Below, piece after piece: positions 43,401-53,795 of a stretch of 64,000 bases of DNA. The DNA is from Crambe crambe (lineage: Eukaryota; Porifera; Demospongiae; Poecilosclerida; Crambeidae), in contig OZ004598.1 in the NCBI GenBank assembly GCA_963924555.1, positions 496,001 through 560,000 on the forward strand. The letters run 5' to 3'. Made by a program: the position numbers and the translations under genes. Within the stretch, counting starts at the first letter, position 1, and every line of letters begins with the position of its first letter. The notes below the pieces were generated by a model, which made no database searches, was not told where the DNA came from, and saw nothing but the letters and a program-made list of their open reading frames with translations.

Positions 43401-46400
43401 GTGTTGCTTCAGTCACGCTGGTTGTCAGGGGAAGTTCCTACGAGAGGACGAGGAGAGGCACATGGAGGAGAACGCTAAGAATCACCTGTCCCTAATGGCA
43501 ACTGCCACACTCAAGATATCCATGGAGATGAAAAGAGATAAGGAAAGAAATGAAGAGATTGCTGAAGAACAGGAAGTGGAATTTCAGGAAAAGCTTCAAG
43601 AACAGAAAGTAAAATTTCAGGAAAAGCTTCAAGAACAAGAAGTGGAATTCCAAGAACAGGAAGTGAAATTTCAGGAAAAGCTTCAAGAGCAGGAAGTGAA
43701 ATTTCAGGAAAAGCTTCAAGAACAGGAAGTGAAATTTCAGGAAAATCTTCAAGAACAGGAAGTGAAATTTCAGGAAAATCTTCAAGAACAGGATGTGAAA
43801 TTTCAGGGAAAGCTTCAAGAACAGGAAATGAAACTTCAGCTAGATTTGCAAGGGAAAGAAGAAGAGATCAAAAAGGTGAGGGAACAGTTGGTAGAAATGG
43901 AAGCAAAATGGAAGCATTTGGAGAGAGCGTTAGAGGAACATGATAATGAAGGAGCTGTGAAGTTGAAGGATGTCAATGATAAAGTAGCTGAGCTTCAATA
44001 CAACACTGGTTATTTTTGGCACTTTCCTGTTACCTTCACTATGCCATTCTTCAAGGAACTAAAGGCAAGAAATAGAATGTGGTGCAGTCCCCTTATGTCC
44101 ACAAACGTGGGTAGGTATGGGTTTCGTATAGTTGTATGTCCCAATGGTCATCGTTCCGAGGGTCATAACACTCACGTATCCGTATTGTATAAATCTGAAG
44201 TAGGAAACTATGATGCACAACTGAAATTGCCTGTCACTATCACCATAACTCTTCAACTTCTCAACCAGCATGCTGACAAGGATCATGTCACTAAAACTTT
44301 TAATGACACTTACGAAACACCATGTGTGTCCAACAAGGTAGTTCCATTCGAATTGAAGTTTGTCTCCCTCAAGGAATTGGATTTTGACAAAAATAAAGAA
44401 ACTCAATATCTGAAGAATAACAGCCTCCATTTTAAAGTGGTTGGAGTTGAAGCCGAGACATAACTTGCTTTTTTGTGTATTCTGTGACCCTGTACCATTG
44501 ACCTCAGAATCATGGTCATGTTCTTTTCTTTCATGTTTATATTTTAGCTTCTTTAAAAAAAAGTTGCACCACAAGTTACATTATATGAAATATCTCATCA
44601 TTGTGTATTGCATAACTCTGTGCCAGGGTGATTGACTTCAGAATTGTATTCATATTTTGTTTATTTATTTGTTTGTTTGTTTGTTTGTTTGTTTGTTTGT
44701 TTGTTGGTAGTTGTTTTTAAGGACAGCATTTTTACATTTTCCATATATGGGAGATCTAATATTCAGAGGTCACATTGCTTCTTTATTCGATATGTGACCA
44801 AAACAACAACAGCAATAAAAAACTATAATGATCCTTCAGGGGGCAGAAAGTCTTAATATCTCGTTCTAGACCTTGATTTGTCTATTTGAATGTGTACACT
44901 GAAAGTGTGTGCAACACATTTCTTGATACACACCTCTAAGGAAGATATTACACATAAATGTATATTTATGGAGTCTACACTGAAGTGTGGCTCCACCAAT
45001 CAAAGTAGCACGTTCTCTTACAGTGTATAATTACACTCAAAAGACAATGTCGAGAAAGTGACATCTTGCATGGATATGAGAGAGAAGGGGTATGGTACTC
45101 AAAGGGTTCAGATTACATCATTCCAGAGGATTGCAGTTGATGTTGTGCTGCAATTAAATTATGTCTGTGGGTATCGTATGCATAATATGGTGGTTTATGC
45201 TTATCTTATTATGCTTATCTTATTGGGTGTGTTACTATGGTAATTGTTAATATTCATTGGGTGGGTATAATTCTCTGGCAGTTTAAAAGCGATATATATA
45301 TAAGAGACTTTACAACAAGAAAGCAAGTTTTATGGCTGGCAAAGAATCTTGCCCTGAAGTTAGAGACCTCAGTGCTGGGAGTGACCCCAGTGGCTACAAA
45401 TATGAGTTTATAAACAAGATTAATGAAGACCTTCTCTGCCAGATATGCAAGTGTGTTGCCAGGGAACCAAACTTCACAACTTGTTGTGGAGATCTCTTTT
45501 GCAAAGAGTGCATCTCTTTATATCATCGCAACAACCAGCCTTGTCCCATTTGTGAAGAAACCAGCTTCAACATGGGTCTTAAGAAACGGGACCAGAAGAG
45601 AATCCTCGCTTTAGAACTGTACTGTCCAATGAAGAGTCGTGGGTGTGAGTGGACAGGACGATTGGAACAGCTGGAAGGTCACGTGGATGTCCAGTCAGGT
45701 AACTGTCTGTATGTGGACATAGAGTGCCCCTCCCACTGCAACCAGAGGGTGCAAAAGAGGAACATCCAGAACCATCTCTCCCGGGAGTGTCCACTGAGAG
45801 AGTACACGTGTAGACACTGCAACTTCAAGGCGTCTTACAAGGTTGTGTCTGAAGATCACTTGGAGGTGTGTTCATACCTTCCTATGCAGTGTCCCAACAG
45901 GTGTGGTGTGACATGTGAGAGGGAGGATTTGGAGGACCACATGAAGATATGCGACAAGGAGGAGTTGGAGTGTTGCTTCAGTCACGCTGGTTGTCAGGAG
46001 AGGTTCCTACGAGAGGACGAGGAGAGGCACATGGAGGAGAACACCAAGAAACACCTGTCTCTAATGGCAACTGCCACGCTCAAGATATTTATGGAGATGA
46101 GAGAACAGGAAGTCAAGTTTCAGGAAGATTTACAAAAGAAGGAAGAAGAAATTGCAACCATTAGGAAAAAGTTGGAAGAAATCGAGAGTGTGAAGTTGAA
46201 GGATGTTAGTGATAAAGTAGCTGAGCTTCAATACAACACTGGTTATATCTGGAAGTTTCCTGTTACCTTCACTATGCCATTCTTCGAACAACTAAAGGCA
46301 GAAAATGGAACATGGTACAGTCTTCTTATGTCCACACACATGGGTGGGTATAGCTTCCGCATACTCGTATTTCCAAATGGTCATCCTCATGAAGGTCTTG

Positions 46401-49400
46401 ACACTTATGTGTCTGTGTTATTCAAAGCTGAAGTAGGAAACTATGATGAAGAACTGAAATGGCCTGTCACTATCACTGTGACTCTTCAACTTCTTAACCA
46501 GCATGCTGACAAGGATCATGTCACTGAAGAATATACTTTCCCCCCTTATGACAAAAAGCTTTGTGTGGCGAACACTGTGATTCCATTCAAGTACAAGTTC
46601 ATCCCCCACAATGAACTGGATTGGGACGAAAATAAAGGAACTCAATATTTGAAGAATAACTGCCTCCAATTTCAAGTGGCTAAAGTTGAAATTAAGTCAT
46701 AGCTTGCATGCTATTCCTGTATTCTGTGACCCTGTACCATAGTCATTGTCTTTTGAATATAGATACTAACATTGTACTTAAACTGTGTGTCTTTACATTT
46801 CCTGTAAGTTACATCTTGGTCACAATTATTACATTAAAGGAGATCTTATGTTTCCAGAGGTCACCATAACTATACCATCTCCAGCATGCTTCTTTGTTAG
46901 GGTATGTGACAAAAAAAAACAACGTGTGAGATGTCTTCTTATTTCGGGGAATGGTTGCTAGAACACAGGATGTGTGGATTTCACACTGAGCACTGTATGT
47001 ACAGATCAAAGGGGACACCTTCCACAATATACAATCACTCCTGAGAATTGCAGTTAATGTGGTGTGGCCATGTGGGTGTTGTGTATGGTTTACATATGGC
47101 CTGTGTTACTATGGTGATTATCAATAATATATTCATTGGCCAGTGTTATTCTAGCCTCGTCCCCAGGCCCCTCCCACGAAGAGGGGCCTGGGGACGAGGC
47201 TAGTGTTATTCAAGAGAGAACAGCAAGTTGCAGCAGAGATAACAAAGACCTCAGTGCTGGGAGTGACCCCAGTGGCTACAAGTATGAGTTCAAGGACAAG
47301 ATTCCTGAAGACCTTCTCTGCCAGAGGTGCAAGTGTGTTGCCAGGGAACCCCACCACACCTCCTGCTGTGGGGAGTCCTTCTGCAAGGACTGCATCTCCC
47401 CATATCACCATGACAACCAGCTTTGTCCCTGTTGCAAAGAGGCAAACTTTAATGTGACGCTTGATAAACGGGACCAGAGAAAGATCCTTGCTTTAGAACT
47501 GTACTGTCCAATGAAGAGTTGTGGGTGTGAGTGGACAGGACGATTGGAACAGCTGGAAGGTCACATGGATGTCCAGTCAGGTGACTGTCTCTACGTGGAT
47601 GTAGAGTCCCCCTCCCACTGTGACCAGAGGGTGCAAAAGAGGAACGTCCAGAACCACCTCTCCCGGGAGTGTCCACTGAGGGAGTACACGTGTAGACACT
47701 GCAACTTCAAGGCATCTTACAAGGTCGTGTCTGAAGATCACTTGGAGGTATGTCCATACTTTCCTGTGCAGTGTCCCAACAGGTGTGGTGTGACATGTGA
47801 GAGGCAGGATTTGGAGGACCACATGAAGATATGCGACAAGGAGGAGTTGGAGTGTTGCTTCAGTCACGCTGGTTGTCAGGGGAAGTTCCTACGAGAGGAC
47901 GAGGAGAGGCACATGGAGGAGAACACTAAGAAACACATGTCTCTAATGGCAACCACCATGCTCAAGATCTCCAAGGAGATGAAAAAGATTATTAAAGAAC
48001 AGGAAGTGAAGTTTCAAGAAAAGCTTCAAGAATTAGAAGTGAAATTTCAGGGAAAGCTTCAAGAACAGGAAGTGAAATTTCAGGAAGATTTGCGAGGGAA
48101 GGAAGAAGAAATCACAATGATGAAGAATGAAGGATTGAAGGATGTCAGTGATCAAGTAGCTGAGCTTCAATACAACACTGGTTATGTCTGGCAGTTTCCT
48201 GTTACCTTCACTATGCCATTCTTTGAACGACTAAAGGCAGAAAATGGAACATGGTACAGTCCTCTTATGTACACAGGCATGGGTGGGTATGGCTTTCGTA
48301 TAGTTGTATGTCCAAACGGTCATACTAATCAAGGTCGTGACACTCATGTGTCTGTATTGTACAAAGCTGAAGTAGGAAACTATGATGAAGAACTGAAATG
48401 GCCTGTCACTATCACCGTGACTCTTCAACTTCTTAACCAGCATGCTGACAAGGATCATGTCACCAGAAAACTTATGACAAAACACTTTGTGTGGCGAACA
48501 CTATACTTCCATTCAAGTTCAAGTTCATCTCCCACAAGGAATTGGATTGGGACAAAAATAAAGAAACTCAATATCTGAAGAATAACTGCCTCCAGTTTAA
48601 AGTGGTTCGGGTTGGAACCAAATAGCTAATAGCTTACTCTCTCATCTTTGTGTATCCTGTGACCCTGTACCACAGTTATGTTCATATCTAGAATATAAGA
48701 CTATGATATTTTTCACTGCTTATTTACAAAGAGAATATTTGACTTCACAGTTTTCCACTGTACTGCAATTCATGTGGTGTCCTTTTCTCACACAGGAAGC
48801 TAGGGAACTTTTTGAAAATCATGATGTCACTGACCCTGACACTCTAAAGGTGAGGATGGGATCTCCTATCACCTTTGCCCACCCAAGCTAGCAAAACTCT
48901 TAATAGTTGATGGGTTTGTTTATTTATGAGATGGTGGATTGCCCACGAGTCATTCAAGCCCTTGGTAGATGAGTGTTACACTATTGCTATAATGAGAGGA
49001 CCCCCTTTATTTTTTATTGTGGTTCTGTAATGTCTGTAGTTGAAATGGGTAGCCCCAGATGAAGAAGGATTGGTGAAGTTTCTGGTTGATGAAAAAGGAT
49101 TCAGGTTAGTCATGTGCAGTTCCTCTTTCAGGATTATATCATAGTCCCTGTGATCTAAGAGATTAGTCATTATCATTGGTGATCGCATTGATTTTGTTCC
49201 TCTACACTGCTTGTTTCTATGGTAACAGTGAGGACAGAGTGAGAAATGGAGCAAAGAAGCTTCGTAAATGCAAGGAAGGTGCCACTCAGGGACGATTGGA
49301 CATGTTCTTCAAGCCCGCACCTTCCCCCATAGCAGCTGCCAAGAGAAAAGTGAGTCTTCCTAATAGTGAGAAAGGGCCAGTGTTAAAGCCAGGTGTGCAT

Positions 49401-49606
49401 TAATAGGAATAAACTGTCCACCTTTAGCCATGCAGTCAAGTGGTTGACCCACTGCTGTCTTAGTCCTTGGTTGTGATCAGCTAACTGATTATTTCACTGT
49501 CTCCCACCCCTCAATCTTCCCCATGTCCCTTTAGGCAGGAAATGATGGTAAAGGCTCATTGAAAAAGAAGCCCAAGACAGCTGGCTCCAAATTCAAGAGA
49601 AAGTGA
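37432..49606 (+). CDS. FEN1: Flap endonuclease 1
   Basis: Fifteen exons in exact phase: 37432-37513, 37620-37722, 37973-38032, 38102-38208, 38359-38396, 38452-38523, 38680-38816, 39946-40012, 40066-40117, 40447-40520, 40575-40607, 48796-48849, 49040-49104, 49229-49349 and 49535-49606. They code for 378 residues (human 380). Marks: [62 protein letters not shown] with the catalytic acids; [18 protein letters not shown] with the H2TH; the PIP box QGRLDMFF; and a Lys-rich tail. FEN1 removes 5' flaps in Okazaki processing and long-patch base excision repair with PCNA. Intron 11 is about 8.2 kb and houses a TRAF-like array on the same strand. Intron 2 has a ~180-bp polypyrimidine tract. Confidence 0.95.
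39291..39891. mobile_element. 601-bp DNA element with long inverted ends in FEN1 intron 7
   Basis: The ends TAGTCTTGCAAGCCAGC and (inverted) TAGTCTCGCGAGCCAGC match. The pairing resumes inside: GTCTGGTCAGACT...GTTTTTGTGAAC near 39355-39393 mirrors 39829-39860. There is no transposase frame. It is probably a non-autonomous element. Confidence 0.65.
40840..41265 (+). pseudogene. TRAF-like remnant
   Basis: Starts CCCCAGTGGCTACAAGTATG, matching the third TRAF copy (47268 onwards), and runs through RING and zinc-finger coding DNA with small deletions and stops (for example TGATAA near 41031). It lacks the coiled coil and MATH domain. Sequence at about 41298-41450 then matches the 3' flank of the copy at 45332-46702, so an internal deletion removed the second half. 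Confidence 0.8.
41668..42030 (+). mobile_element. Helitron-like N-terminal coding relic
   Basis: From the ATG at 41668 the frame is Arg/Glu-rich ([16 protein letters not shown]) to a TAG at 41841. With a frame change it continues in units like [20 protein letters not shown]. Such Arg-rich repeats are common at the start of Helitron Rep/helicase ORFs. No helicase or Rep domain is present. Assignment is tentative. Confidence 0.4.
42435..42580. mobile_element. 146-bp MITE with 28-bp terminal inverted repeats
   Basis: The left end ACAGTTGATTTAGTAAAACT (to 42462) is inverted at 42553-42580 with two mismatches over 28 bp. It lies in the FEN1 intron upstream of the first intact TRAF copy. Confidence 0.75.
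42784..44463 (+). CDS. TRAF-like protein, long coiled-coil copy
   Basis: The ATG at 42784 gives 559 residues without introns. A RING-type motif ([27 protein letters not shown]) lies at about 25-70. TRAF-type zinc fingers follow ([62 protein letters not shown]). Next is a ~110-residue coiled coil built of about eight 11-residue units ([11 protein letters not shown]). A MATH/TRAF-C domain begins at [13 protein letters not shown]. TRAFs are cytosolic trimeric adaptors, often E3 ligases, downstream of TNF and IL-1/Toll receptors. The RING position usually occupied by His (CGH) is Asp here, so E3 activity is uncertain. It lies inside FEN1 intron 11 on the same strand and is single-exon, unlike its host gene. 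Confidence 0.88.
   Translation: MASTEACPGSDPSGYKYEFKDKVNEDLLCQICKCVAREPNFTTCCGDLFCKECISLCHRNNQPCPICEETSFNIGLKKRDQKRILALKLYCPMKSRGCEWMGQLEQLDNHMNVQSGDCLYVDIECPSHCDQRVQKRNIQNHLSQECPLREYTCPHCNFKASYKIVSEDHLEVCSYLPVQCPNRCGVTCEREDLEDHMKMCNKKELECCFSHAGCQGKFLREDEERHMEENAKNHLSLMATATLKISMEMKRDKERNEEIAEEQEVEFQEKLQEQKVKFQEKLQEQEVEFQEQEVKFQEKLQEQEVKFQEKLQEQEVKFQENLQEQEVKFQENLQEQDVKFQGKLQEQEMKLQLDLQGKEEEIKKVREQLVEMEAKWKHLERALEEHDNEGAVKLKDVNDKVAELQYNTGYFWHFPVTFTMPFFKELKARNRMWCSPLMSTNVGRYGFRIVVCPNGHRSEGHNTHVSVLYKSEVGNYDAQLKLPVTITITLQLLNQHADKDHVTKTFNDTYETPCVSNKVVPFELKFVSLKELDFDKNKETQYLKNNSLHFKVVGVEAET
43590..43850 (+). repeat. 33-bp coiled-coil-coding tandem repeat
   Basis: About eight units coding [11 protein letters not shown]. 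The other intact copy (45332-46702) has one to two units and the third copy about three, so the stalk length changes by unit number. Confidence 0.85.
44464..45331. other. Spacer between TRAF copies with (GTTT)n
   Basis: Within FEN1 intron 11. It has about ten GTTT copies at 44663-44704. Other parts (44750-45250) resemble the 3' flank of the next copy (46840-47110), showing that the duplicated unit includes its flanks. Confidence 0.55.
45332..46702 (+). CDS. TRAF-like protein, short coiled-coil copy
   Basis: Single exon from the ATG at 45332, 456 residues. Same order as the copy at 42784: RING-like ([23 protein letters not shown]), zinc fingers ([45 protein letters not shown]), a short coiled coil ([18 protein letters not shown]) and a MATH domain from [13 protein letters not shown] to [11 protein letters not shown]. 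The RING again has CGD where CGH is usual. The coiled coil is about 90 residues shorter than in the first copy, enough to change trimer stalk length. An AT-rich block with GATATATATATA lies about 30 bp upstream and may be its promoter. Confidence 0.88.
   Translation: MAGKESCPEVRDLSAGSDPSGYKYEFINKINEDLLCQICKCVAREPNFTTCCGDLFCKECISLYHRNNQPCPICEETSFNMGLKKRDQKRILALELYCPMKSRGCEWTGRLEQLEGHVDVQSGNCLYVDIECPSHCNQRVQKRNIQNHLSRECPLREYTCRHCNFKASYKVVSEDHLEVCSYLPMQCPNRCGVTCEREDLEDHMKICDKEELECCFSHAGCQERFLREDEERHMEENTKKHLSLMATATLKIFMEMREQEVKFQEDLQKKEEEIATIRKKLEEIESVKLKDVSDKVAELQYNTGYIWKFPVTFTMPFFEQLKAENGTWYSLLMSTHMGGYSFRILVFPNGHPHEGLDTYVSVLFKAEVGNYDEELKWPVTITVTLQLLNQHADKDHVTEEYTFPPYDKKLCVANTVIPFKYKFIPHNELDWDENKGTQYLKNNCLQFQVAKVEIKS
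47151..47203. mobile_element. 53-bp perfect foldback element with 7-bp duplication
   Basis: The 23-bp arms CTAGCCTCGTCCCCAGGCCC+CTC are perfectly complementary around a 7-base loop. TGTTATT flanks both sides (47144-47150 and 47204-47210), as expected for a target-site duplication. It sits just upstream of the third TRAF copy. Confidence 0.8.
47213..48625 (+). pseudogene. TRAF-like copy, no ATG start and frameshifted MATH domain
   Basis: Open from RING ([27 protein letters not shown]) through zinc fingers and coiled coil into the MATH domain ([13 protein letters not shown]). Upstream of the RING the paralogous ATG position is lost (AAGTTGCAGC where the sister copy has TTTTATGGCT). No in-frame ATG lies before the zinc fingers. 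Near 48471 about 13 bases are missing compared with the copy at 45332; after a frame change the end [14 protein letters not shown] to VVRVGTK is recovered, with a stop at 48623-48625. As it stands the frame ends at 48578 with an unrelated tail. The CGH position is CGE. It could still be used if spliced from elsewhere, but a recent pseudogene is likelier. Confidence 0.7.
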
Positions 49607-49941
49607 CATGGAAAGCATATACACAAAATGCTGGTAACAATACCTTTCAATAGCTTCTGTTCAGTGACACTAATTTTGCAATTTCTTATGAACACCATAA
49701 AATATGAGTAGATATCAAAGTCCAAAGAGAAAATGTGACATCAAACATACACAGCTCTGTACACATGACCTATCACACATCACACAATCATGGCATGAAA
49801 GCAAATGGAGAGAATCATGGCATGAAAGCAAATGGAGAGAAAAAGACCTTTTGAGATGCTCTGCTGAGATTGACCATAACACAAATCCTTCAGAAAGTCC
49901 CACACTTTGACATTCTTATCTAGAACAGTTCTTCTCTCTTA

Positions 49942-52348
49942 TTAGTCCACACCATCCAGCCATGAATGCCTCAAGGCATCGGCAGCACTTGACCTTTGAC
50001 CTACATCCACACAGAGCAGCTGCTGAATGAAGTCCTTGGCATAAGGCGATATTCCACACCAAATCTACAGCAATGAGGGAAGGATAAATATTGAATAATT
50101 ACACAACATCAGATATTTGTTAGGAGCTTGTGGCCTGTCCTATTGTTCGAAGCATAAATATGTTCTACCTGTACACAAGCATTTTGTGATCTGAGATGAT
50201 TATAGTGTTGAAGTTCAAGAGGCAATTTAGAAAAGCCCTGCAATCCATATTTGAGATTTAACAGTTGCTATTAGTGACTCTATGTCAACTACATCCGCCT
50301 GACAAATCAACAAAATTTAATGAAGTGCGACATCATTTGTAGGGTAAAATTTTCTGTAGAAAACCCTATTTTTAAAAAGTGTATGATAAGCTAATTTTTG
50401 CCTCACAAAAATTTATAGTACAGTGTATGGCAACAGTGTGTTATACAGTACAGTATGGCAACAGCAGTACAGTATGGTACAGTGTGTTATACAGTATTTA
50501 ATCAGGGTTTCATACAGGAATTATGGATAGAGGGGGACTACATATGCATATTGGCGTGCTTGTGTGAGAAAAAAGTTACCACGCCTACTTTAATTACTTT
50601 CCATGACTGTCGTGCACTTAGAATTCAAAGCAACTATATTATGAATCCCACTTTATGTACAATTAGCTGTGGAAGGGAAGATAGTTTCCTTTTCAGAATG
50701 TGCTGTATAGACACATTCAGTAATTGGAATTTCAATCAGAGGCCTTTCCTCCTCCGCTGTATGAAACCCTGTTCATGGTTATCTCTCTCGATGAGATACT
50801 ATGGCAAGACTAAGACCATTAACTTCTATACTGCTATTGCTATGCACGCACATACATGTACAGCTATTTCATTATTATGTGGACACTCTCCTGAAAGGGG
50901 ACACTATAACTTGTAGCACCATCTGTCCACATTCCTGAGACTAATAGGCAAGGAATGCATAAAGTACTGTATGTCCCATGGAAGTGCCGACATATGTACC
51001 ATGTACTGATCAATAATAATAGCCTATACATCTGTACCATTGAAGTCAGTAGTGTTTGCCAGGAATAACTCCACCTGTCCAGTGTCTCCCACTTGTCACT
51101 TATAACTAACTCTTGGCACTCACTCTGAGGCACATGTGATACATGTGTCCCAAGGGAGAAGGGGATTAACTGCTTACTACCACTGTCTAGGTCTACTCTG
51201 TTGCTATGGCAATGGTTACTATAATTGATTACATAATAAGATTAATATCAAAACAACTCGTTTTTGAAGGAGGATTGGACTCCTTTGACAGGGTCAAGAT
51301 TAAGAACGGGAATGTTTCCAGGTGGTGGGGGTATGTTATTACTCACCTGATTGGAGAAGGAATAGCAACCTTTCTTGATGTTATGATAGAGCCTGGCACG
51401 CCCCCCTTCTCCCTCCACAAAGGGCATTGCCCCACTTAGGACCACATATGCCACCACACCCACTGCCCACATGTCCACCTTCTCACAATATTCCTCCCCT
51501 TCCAGCATTTCTGGAGATAAGTACTCGGCAGTTCCACATGTTGTTGACATGCCAACATTTCTGCTGCTCTTTTCCTGACCACACCCATTATTAATCCAAT
51601 TAGAGTCCTGTGGCCACAAATGATTGCAATGAGCTAGTCCAAAGTCTGCAATTAGCACTTGCGAGTCTTCAGTGGGATACTTGAAAAGCAAATTCTCAAG
51701 TTTCAAGTCTCTGTGAGTGATCCCATTGCCATGGAGATATGAAACTCCACCCATAATCATTTTCAAGATATCCTTCCCTCTTTTTTCTCTAAAGTGGCCA
51801 CGAGTGTTTATCGTATCAAACAAATCTCCTCCATGGGCATATTCAAGTACCATGTAAACTTTATTGCTGGACTGAATTGTTTCATGAAGAGTTACAATGT
51901 TGGGATGTCGACAATACTTTAAAATCTTCACCTCGGCATCATACTGCTGCCCTTCTATCTCGTTATGGGAGTACTTATCTATCACTTTGAGTGCATACTG
52001 TTCCTTGGTTTTCCTATTTTCCACAGCCAGAACACTGGAGTACCTTCCCTTTGCAATGACAGCTTTAGTGTTGTATTTGTTCAAGACTTGCTCTTCGACA
52101 CAGACTGACAGAGATGCCCAACGACTTGAACTGCTTCTGGCATTACAAAGCTCACCCAAGGGAGTTTTTGAAACATTTTCTCCTTGGTATGCAAATTCAA
52201 CAGCAGGTCGAGCTGACTTCCCACCAGTAGTAACATTTGATTTTGATCTTGCAGAATTTGGCGCCAGTTCGCAGGATATTTTCCTGATTCCTTCAGGTTC
52301 TACAGCGTTGAGGGTTTTTCCACTACACAAGACTAGAGCTGCACCCAT
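49942..52348 (-). CDS. CaMK-group Ser/Thr kinase, PSKH1-like
   Basis: Two exons: 52348-51347 and 50064-49942, joined in phase 0 at SNQ-IWCGISPYAKDF, giving ~374 residues. The start is the ATG at 52348 (MGAALVLCSG; Gly2 could be myristoylated); a GTG lies upstream. Kinase motifs: IAKGRYSSVLAV, ALKVIDK, HRDLKLENLLF, DFGLAHC, TTCGTAEYLSPEM, DMWAVGVVAYVVLSG, and in the last exon DFIQQLLCVDVGQRSSAADALRHSW. All catalytic residues are present, so it should be active. The order and the short N-terminal extension fit PSKH1-like kinases. The activation segment between DFG and SPE is unusually long because of an Asn/Ser-rich insert. The 1.28-kb intron holds CAGTACAGTATGG repeats (50415-50500). It is head-to-head with the gene at 52567. 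Confidence 0.82.
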
Positions 52349-52566
52349 TTTAAAGAAACTACTCACTGCATGCAGAGGCTGTAGATTTAAGTAATTAATA
52401 TAATTTTAGTAGTGATAGCATTCTTGAGGTAAAAACATTCCCCAATGGACATGCGCAATAGAATTGCTTGGGCGGTATCGGCGGTACTTTCTCAATTACT
52501 TTAGGTATAGATAATCAGTGTGTTCGTACTTTGTGTTATGAAATTGGCTGATCATGATCTCAGATA

Positions 52567-53590
52567 ATGGGTGCTGATGACAAGAAAGAAGCTTCAGACC
52601 CCAAACCTGTTCCTGGCTCAGCTGAGAGGAAGCCTACCTCTACCTCTGCAGAAGATAACAAGCCCTCTGTCTCCACTCCTGTAGTCAGAGATATGGATGA
52701 AGACATCCCACATCCAATGTTTGAGCTTTATCGCCACACCATCCTCAGGGGGGCGAACCTGGGTTCAGTGGTGACTCTGATTTTGGGTCCCCCTTACCTA
52801 TTGTACAAGAGAGTATGGGGGATGGAGTTTCTCAGGAGGATGGGAAGTATATGTGCCAAAGGAACTGTGAGTGCTCACATTTATTTCTCTCTCTATACCC
52901 TAGAATTCTTCCCTCCCTGTCAGACGGTATGTCAGACCTCTCTCTATTTCCTGGAGATCTAGTGAGAGTTGTACAGTGGACCCGAATAGCTTGGGACGGT
53001 CCAGATCCTATTCACAATCATTTACAACTTTAACTGGGTAGATCTGAAGTTAGCCACTGTCAACCCAATTGCAATAGTACTTTCTCGTATAGGATCACTG
53101 TTGGTTAGGAAATTAATGAGTGGTATAATAGGAAGAAGAATATGTTTATTTCTCTCTCTATACCCTAGATATTCTTCCCTCCCTGTCGGACCTCCCTCTG
53201 TATTCCCTAGAGATCTATAATAGGTTGTAATAAATGGGAGGAGGCAGGAGTTCACATTTTATGGCAACATAATGATTAGTATACTGAGGAGCTCAATGTT
53301 GTATTCTATAGGCAGTGGGTATTGCATTTGGCATAGTAGGCACTTATCTTCGCATTCGTGACAATGCTGATGAGCAGATCTACGACCGTTGCTACCGCCT
53401 TCGCTACAATGTGGGGCAAGTCCGTTTGGATAGGTTCACTTATGGAGGGATTCTGATCGGTGGTGCAGCTGGCATGGCAGCCAGACTCTCTCCCTCTGGT
53501 CTGTTCATGAGTGGCCTGCAGGGTGCCAGCTTGGGAATTGGGATTGCCGTATTTGATCATGTTGCTACAAAACCATTCATGAAGAAGTGA
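52567..53590 (+). CDS. Small conserved membrane protein (DUF1757-like)
   Basis: Two exons, 52567-52866 and 53312-53590, joined in phase 0 (ICAKGT-AVGIAFG), 192 residues. The first ~45 residues are charged and disordered. Four hydrophobic stretches follow: ANLGSVVTLILGPPYLLY, AVGIAFGIVGTYL, FTYGGILIGGAAGMAARL and GLQGASLGIGIAVFDHVA, rich in Gly and small residues. Between them is the conserved-looking RIRDNADEQIYDRCYRLRYN. The pattern resembles small mitochondrial or inner-membrane proteins of unknown function; my assignment to DUF1757 is from memory and uncertain. The start is close to the divergent kinase start (218 bp). Confidence 0.7.
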
Positions 53591-53795
53591 AGAATTAAAT
53601 CAGAATAGTTATCACATACATCAATAGATTTTTTCTACCTTCCATGTTTTTTGGTCAAAGTTGTTTTGTTTTGTTTTTGTAGCAACTATTAGCATCATAA
53701 TGGGCATGGGTCGTCATTGGCACGCATTGAGCCACGCCCATAAGCGCTGCTAAACGGACATTTGGTAAAGGGTAATCAGTAGTACAGATATATAT

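Noticed and set aside
47136-47212. N-terminal extension of the third TRAF copy ([18 protein letters not shown]...)
   Set aside because: It starts with TTG and reads straight through the 53-bp foldback insertion, so it is not ancestral coding sequence.
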